Below the pieces are notes generated by a model that was given only the letters and a program-made list of their open reading frames with translations, had not been told where the DNA came from and did not search any database. Below are positions 59,906 through 64,000 of a stretch of DNA of 64,000 nt, piece by piece (the first letter of the stretch is position 1; each line of letters starts with the position of its first letter). Source of the stretch: Hyphomicrobiales bacterium (GTDB taxonomy: Bacteria > Pseudomonadota > Alphaproteobacteria > Rhizobiales > JAJFHR01); the NCBI GenBank assembly GCA_021775475.1, contig JAJFHS010000018.1:1-64000 (forward strand), in the 5' to 3' direction. Made by a program: the position numbers and the translations under genes.

Positions 59906-61657
59906 GTGGATGAGTTTAAAACAATCGAAACCGATATTTTGATACTCGGCAGTGGCGGTGCCGGTTTGATGGCGGCTATTCACAGCCATGATGCCAACCC
60001 GGACCTTGACATAACCATAGCGGTTAAAGGTCTCTTGGGAAAATGCGGCTGCACGCGCATGGTGCAGGGTGGCTATAATGTGGCTATTGCCGAAGGTGAT
60101 TCAATTGAGCGCCATTTCATGGATTCAATTGAAGGTGGCAAATGGATTAATAATCAGGATCTCTCATGGCGGCTGGTGGTTGAAGCTGTCAATTGCATTG
60201 CTAAACTGGAAAACCAGTTCGGTTGTTTTTTTGATCGCAATGCTGATGGCACCGTGCATCAAAAAGCCTTTGCCGGGCAAACCTTTGATCGCACCGTTCA
60301 CAAGGGCGATCTTACCGGCATTGAGATCATCAACAGACTGGCTGAACAAGTGTGGGCGCGTGGTATCAACCGACTGGAAGAACATCGCGCAATAGCTTTT
60401 GTGCGCGATACCTCAAACACTCAGCTTGCAGGCGTTGTGTTGATCAACATGCGTGATGGCAGTTTTACTTTCGTCAAAGCCAAGGCGGTTTTGCTGGGAA
60501 CCGGCGGTGGTCCCACCATGTATCGCTATCACACACCATCGGGTGAAAAGACCTGTGATGGCATGGTGATGGCGTTGCGGCAGGGATTGACTTTACGCGA
60601 CATGGAGATGGTGCAGTTTCATCCCACCGGGCTGCTGGCGGGCATGGATACGCGCATGACCGGCACCGTGCTGGAAGAAGGTTTGCGTGGTGCTGGAGGT
60701 TATCTGCTTAATGGTGACAAGGTACGCTTCATGCAGGATTACGATCCGCGCGGCGAGCGCGCCACCCGCGATATTGTTTCACGCGCCATGTATGAAGAAA
60801 TTCGCAAAGGTAAGACCACGCCCAATGACGGGCTTTATATTTCCATGGGACACCTGGGTGCGGAAGAAATGGCCCGCAAATTCAAAGGCATGGTTGAACG
60901 CTGCGCTGATTGCGGCTTTGATTTGGCCGCAGGTCTGGTCGAAGTGGTGCCAACGGCGCACTACATGATGGGCGGTCTGGTTTTTAACGAAGACTGTTCC
61001 ACCGATCTGCCGGGACTGTTTGCTGCTGGTGAAGACACCGGTGGCGTCCACGGGGCCAACAGACTGGGCGGCAACGGCGTTGCCAACTCCACCGTCTTTG
61101 GCTCAATTGCTGGCGTGAGCATGGCTGATTATGCGGGTGATGCAGACGGGTTTCACGACCCTGACTTAACCCAGGTGGGGGCGGCAATTGAGGCTGCATT
61201 AAAACCCTTTGATAACCCGGCCGGAGACCTCAATGTCCTGCGTGAGGACCTGCTGACTTTAATGTGGGAGAAAGTCGGCATTCTGCGCAATGCGGATGAT
61301 TTGAACGCAGCGCTGGTGCGCCTTGATGAGTTGGAAGACAGACTTCACAAATGCGGAATTGGTGATCAGTCCCGGACCTTTAATCTGACCTGGCATGACT
61401 GGATTAACCTGGAAAGCCAGATCGTTGTATCCAGGGCGATTGCCCATGCCTCACTGGCGCGCGAAAATTCGCGCGGGGCGCATTTTCGCGAAGATTTTCC
61501 GCAAACGGGAGATTTGGAAAAATCCCGCTTTACCTGCGTCAGTTTGAAAGAAAATCAGATGCAAGTGGCAACGGAGCCGGTGGAATTTACAATTGTCAGG
61601 CCGGGTCAATCGCTGATTGGCGATGATCCGGTAGCGGCACCGGGCAAGGAGTTTTAA
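59906..61657 (+). CDS. SDH/fumarate reductase-like flavoprotein subunit
   Basis: A 583-residue SdhA/FrdA homologue. FAD-binding motif ILGSGGAGLMAAIHSHD, then GKCGCTRMVQGGYNVA in place of the usual SHTVAAQGG. Substrate-side MVQFHPTGL, RGERATRDIVSRAMYEEI (with the catalytic Arg) and HYMMGGLVFNEDC are kept. LFAAGEDTGGVHGANRLGGNG is intact. The changed covalent-flavin region (AFAGQTFDRTVHKG) still contains His. It probably oxidises a succinate-like compound. It starts with GTG. Confidence 0.9.
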   Translation: MDEFKTIETDILILGSGGAGLMAAIHSHDANPDLDITIAVKGLLGKCGCTRMVQGGYNVAIAEGDSIERHFMDSIEGGKWINNQDLSWRLVVEAVNCIAKLENQFGCFFDRNADGTVHQKAFAGQTFDRTVHKGDLTGIEIINRLAEQVWARGINRLEEHRAIAFVRDTSNTQLAGVVLINMRDGSFTFVKAKAVLLGTGGGPTMYRYHTPSGEKTCDGMVMALRQGLTLRDMEMVQFHPTGLLAGMDTRMTGTVLEEGLRGAGGYLLNGDKVRFMQDYDPRGERATRDIVSRAMYEEIRKGKTTPNDGLYISMGHLGAEEMARKFKGMVERCADCGFDLAAGLVEVVPTAHYMMGGLVFNEDCSTDLPGLFAAGEDTGGVHGANRLGGNGVANSTVFGSIAGVSMADYAGDADGFHDPDLTQVGAAIEAALKPFDNPAGDLNVLREDLLTLMWEKVGILRNADDLNAALVRLDELEDRLHKCGIGDQSRTFNLTWHDWINLESQIVVSRAIAHASLARENSRGAHFREDFPQTGDLEKSRFTCVSLKENQMQVATEPVEFTIVRPGQSLIGDDPVAAPGKEF

Positions 61658-61659
61658 AG

Positions 61660-62610
61660 ATGATAGCAATTGGGCAAATTGAAAAAGCCGCTTACGACAT
61701 TATGCTCAAGGCGGCGATAGACATTCCTGAAGATTATGAAGATGGCATTCGTGGCATGCAAAAGGGTGAAAAGGGGGACCTGTCTTATTTTGTGCTTGAA
61801 GCCATGCTGGAAAATTATGACGCTGCGCGTGAAGACCGCCGCCCGATGTGCGCGGATTCAGGCTTGCCGAGGTATTACGTCAAGGCAGGTAACGAGGCGT
61901 TGATCGAGGGAGGATTTATAGCGTTGGAAAAAGTGTTGCGGCAGGCCACCGCACGCGCCACCCAGGATGTGCCGTTACGGCCCAACCGTGTGCACCCGAT
62001 AAGCCGTCAGGACAACAATAATAATGTCGGGATAAATGCACCGGAAATTGATTACAGTTTTGAACCTGATGCCGACTGGGTCGAGATTACCACCGTACAC
62101 AAGGGCGGGCTGTTTGGTACGGACTATCGCATGTTGTTTCCTGGTGACGGAATTGACGGGATCAAACGTTTCTTTCTTGATGTGATGATCTCATTTGGCA
62201 AGCGCGGCCTGGCGTGCCAGCCTGCTATCGTCGGCATTGGGCTGGGTGGCTCCAAAGACACATGCATGGTGCTGGGCAAGCAGGCGGCATGTTTGCGAAT
62301 TGTCGGCAATAAAAATCCTGATCCTGAAATTGCCGCGTTAGAAGAAGAGCTTAAACAGATGGGAAATTCCATTGGCATGGGGGCGATGGGGTTTGTTGGT
62401 TCATCCATGGTGGTCGATTGCCATATTGAAGTTGGCTATACTCATACCGGCGGCATGCCGATGAGTGTGCATTCGTTCTGCCTGTCGTCAAGGCGGGCAA
62501 GCGTTCGCATCTACAATGACGGGCGCATTGAACACCGCACCGATCCCAACTGGTTCACACCTTACACGAGAAGGAATACTGTCGAATGGCAGGAAATGGT
62601 GAGCGCATGA
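61660..62610 (+). CDS. Class I fumarase/tartrate dehydratase, alpha subunit
   Basis: A 316-residue iron-sulfur hydro-lyase. Cluster cysteines are in RPMCADSGLPRYYVKAG, CMVLGKQAACLRI and VDCHIEVGYTHTGGMP. Other conserved parts are VHPISRQDNNNNVGINAP and GLGGSKDT. Two-subunit forms act on fumarate, mesaconate or tartrate. It is 2 bp from the flavoprotein gene and coupled to the beta subunit by ATGA. Confidence 0.9.
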   Translation: MIAIGQIEKAAYDIMLKAAIDIPEDYEDGIRGMQKGEKGDLSYFVLEAMLENYDAAREDRRPMCADSGLPRYYVKAGNEALIEGGFIALEKVLRQATARATQDVPLRPNRVHPISRQDNNNNVGINAPEIDYSFEPDADWVEITTVHKGGLFGTDYRMLFPGDGIDGIKRFFLDVMISFGKRGLACQPAIVGIGLGGSKDTCMVLGKQAACLRIVGNKNPDPEIAALEEELKQMGNSIGMGAMGFVGSSMVVDCHIEVGYTHTGGMPMSVHSFCLSSRRASVRIYNDGRIEHRTDPNWFTPYTRRNTVEWQEMVSA

Positions 62611-63266
62611 AAACTGTAAGATTATCCGTTCCGATCAGCGATGAAGATCTCAAGTCACTGGAAATTGGCACGGTGGTCTATCTCGATGGCCTGATCATAA
62701 CGGGACGTGAAAAAGTCTACAAGCACATCCTTGATGATGGCGAGGATATGCCTGAAGGTTTGATGCAACGCTGCAATGTTGGTTTTCATTGCTCGCCTGC
62801 GGCAAGCGTTGACGGGGACGGTAAATATTCTGTAGGTGCGGTAACAGCAACAGCCAGCTTTCGTTTTGCCAAATCCTTGCCGGGCTGGTTTGCCAAAACC
62901 GGATGCCGGGTGATCATCGGCAAGGGAGGTATGAGCCAGAAACATTACGATGAGATTTTTGTGCCGGCAAAAGCGGTTTACTTCACTACTGTAGGCTACG
63001 GCACCGGAGCGCTATTGGGACGTGGTATCAAAGAAGTTGAAAATGTCCACTGGCTCGATGAACTGGGTATAGCGCAAGCAATGTGGGTGCTCAGGGTCGA
63101 AAATTTTGGGCCCCTGCTGGTCGAAAGCGACTTGCAAGGCAATTCGCTGTTTGAGCAAAACAACAAAGAGATCAATGAGAAAATTGAAAAGCTCTATGAG
63201 GGTCTGCGCGCCCCCTCGCTCAGTCGTTATGGTGAAACGGATAACAAGCGTGATGAGCTGATTTGA
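62607..63266 (+). CDS. Class I fumarase/tartrate dehydratase, beta subunit
   Basis: A 219-residue swivelling-domain subunit: VYLDGLIITGREKVYKHILDDGEDMP, HCSPAASVDG...SVGAVTATASFR, and IIGKGGMSQKHYDEIFVPAKAVYFTTVGYGTGALLGRGI. This completes the hydratase. A bidirectional terminator follows 9 bp after the stop and ends the operon. Confidence 0.92.
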   Translation: MKTVRLSVPISDEDLKSLEIGTVVYLDGLIITGREKVYKHILDDGEDMPEGLMQRCNVGFHCSPAASVDGDGKYSVGAVTATASFRFAKSLPGWFAKTGCRVIIGKGGMSQKHYDEIFVPAKAVYFTTVGYGTGALLGRGIKEVENVHWLDELGIAQAMWVLRVENFGPLLVESDLQGNSLFEQNNKEINEKIEKLYEGLRAPSLSRYGETDNKRDELI

Positions 63267-63274
63267 GGAAAGCA

Positions 63275-63315
63275 AAAATGAGACTGCGAATCGGTACGCA
63301 ATCTCATTTTATTTT
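63275..63315 (+). terminator. Rho-independent terminator of the sdh-like/fumarase operon
   Basis: AAAATGAGACTGCG (63275-63288) and CGCAATCTCATTTT (63297-63310) form a 14-bp stem with one mismatch, followed by TATTTTTG. A and T flanks allow it to work in both directions, so it may also end the convergent small gene. Confidence 0.88.
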
Positions 63316-63342
63316 TGAATTCTGTTTTACAAATCTCGTCCC

Positions 63343-63708
63343 TTAATGATGGTAGGCGCGTTTGTGCCCCATACTTTTGCGATGTGGGGACTTTGATTTA
63401 TAGCGGCGATGGTGACGGGCATATTTTTTATTCCCACTATGATAACCGTAACCATGATAGCCGTGACCGTAATGGGAGTGATTATAGTAACGATCAGTCT
63501 CATGGACAAAGAGGCCACCAACCAGAGCGCCTATGCCAAGACCCAAAAGAAGCTCGACTTGTTTAACATCTGTATTTTCGTTTAGGGCATTTGATTGAAC
63601 ACTTGTCGGCATGTTGGATAAAGGTGCTGCTCCAGCGCTTATTCCTCCAACCAGTGTTGCTCCCAAAAACAAGGAGGCCAAAATTGCAGTTTTTCCGGAT
63701 TTTATCAT
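63343..63708 (-). CDS. Small secreted His/Tyr/Gly-rich protein
   Basis: A 121-residue protein of unknown function. The signal peptide (ILASLFLGATLVGGISAGA) is followed by a short hydrophobic Gly-zipper stretch (LLLGLGIGALVGGLFV) and a C-terminal tail rich in His, Tyr, Gly and Lys (YYNHSHYGHGYHGYGYH...). Such proteins are common in Hyphomicrobiales and may bind metals or the outer membrane. AGGAGAA precedes the ATG. Confidence 0.65.
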   Translation of the reverse strand: MIKSGKTAILASLFLGATLVGGISAGAAPLSNMPTSVQSNALNENTDVKQVELLLGLGIGALVGGLFVHETDRYYNHSHYGHGYHGYGYHSGNKKYARHHRRYKSKSPHRKSMGHKRAYHH

Positions 63709-63852
63709 ACTAAATTCTCCTGCTTCTACGCATAAAATTATTCAGCCAGAGTGCACTTGGACCAGCGTCGGTCAAATGCACTTTAGTTTTGCACAAAATG
63801 AAGAAAAAACCAAATTTGTAGAGCGATAAACTGATTTGTGGATGGTACGTAT

Positions 63853-63888
63853 GAAAAATGAGGCTGCATGTTCAGGAGCAACCTCATT
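63853..63888 (-). terminator. Terminator of the BA14K-like gene
   Basis: AATGAGGCTGC (63857-63867) and GCAACCTCATT (63878-63888) pair with one mismatch. On the minus strand the stem is followed by a T-run. It lies 34 bp after the stop of the partial gene. Confidence 0.75.
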
Positions 63889-63921
63889 TCAAATCTTGTT
63901 CAGCTTTTTAATTCTTGGCCG

Positions 63922-64000
63922 TTAGCGGCAGAAAATGTAGCGCCCGCCATAACTTAGGTAATAGCCGGTATCAGGATTAAAGCTTTTATAGCGACGGAAA
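63922..64000 (-). CDS. BA14K-family protein, C-terminal part
   Basis: Only the last 25 codons are in the window: FRRYKSFNPDTGYYLSYGGR then YIFCR and stop. The pattern (RYRSFDPxTGTYLGYDGRRHxC) is the C-terminal signature of BA14K proteins, lectin-like surface proteins typical of Brucella and relatives. The 5' part lies beyond position 64000. Confidence 0.8.
   Translation of the reverse strand, partial: FRRYKSFNPDTGYYLSYGGRYIFCR

Noticed and set aside
1-64000. CRISPR arrays
   Set aside because: No run of identical repeats with unique spacers was found. The decamers, palindrome pairs and iteron-like repeats have the wrong lengths and lack spacers.

Overview
The window reads as a chromosomal segment of an alphaproteobacterium, most likely of the order Hyphomicrobiales and perhaps marine. 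The basis is gene content: aerobic cobaltochelatase CobN with CobW and the CbtAB cobalt transporter, a BA14K-type protein, an NDUFA9-like epimerase, and interspersed palindromes of the GTCATCC...GGATCCAT kind. No 16S gene is present, so the placement is an inference.

Layout. (1) 0-3.4 kb is an integrative island: an ArsR-type repressor, a helix-turn-helix protein whose gene carries 10-bp phased DNA repeats, a Rep-like wHTH protein followed by three 23-bp-spaced palindromes, and a P4-type integrase abutting tRNA-Leu(CAG). (2) 3.5-13.4 kb is core metabolism and envelope: NDUFA9-like protein, nucleosidase, TauE, UppP, GST, QueG, an orphan Pycsar-effector-like (DUF5706) protein, a NavAb-type sodium channel, a hydrolase and a glycosyltransferase. 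(3) 13.5-21 kb is the translation cluster infC(AUA start)-rpmI-rplT-pheS-pheT, then a YiiX-like amidase and lepA. (4) 21-26 kb is cell envelope: DUF2799 lipoprotein, DUF2306, MepA, an M48-LysM protease and a secreted nuclease. (5) 25,946-31,987 is a complete, bounded 6,042-bp Mu-like transposable element. (6) 32-35.6 kb has tRNA-Arg(CCT), a sulfotransferase and a FecR/proline-rich pair. (7) 35.7-38.9 kb is a tungstate (Tup) transporter with a convergent HTH/binding-protein regulator. (8) 38.9-48 kb is cobalamin biosynthesis under a B12 riboswitch. (9) 48-56.5 kb holds an MBL hydrolase, a D-amino-acid transaminase, a polar amino acid ABC transporter, an M20 peptidase, a class II amidotransferase and an MlaC-like protein. 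(10) 56.7-63.3 kb is a GntR-controlled operon joining a cysteate-lyase/D-cysteine-desulfhydrase-like enzyme to a four-subunit succinate dehydrogenase-like complex and a two-subunit class I fumarase.

The most striking object is the Mu-like element. It has near-identical 35-bp inverted transposase-site repeats (33/35) placed exactly 14 bp from each end, TG...CA termini and a perfect 5-bp target duplication (TGTAA). It encodes a Mu-type DNA-binding protein, a C4-like antisense RNA locus, a Mor-type activator and a four-gene capsid cassette (major capsid, gpI-type protease, decoration protein, DUF1804). It has no DDE transposase, MuB, large terminase, portal or tail genes. It could be a phage satellite that moves with a Mu-like helper's transposase while supplying its own capsid, or an internally deleted prophage. 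The non-canonical capsid-gene order and intact reading frames make the first idea worth testing.

The second notable system is the 57-63 kb operon, which looks like a dedicated oxidation-hydration-elimination pathway for an unidentified, possibly sulfur-containing, dicarboxylate or amino acid.
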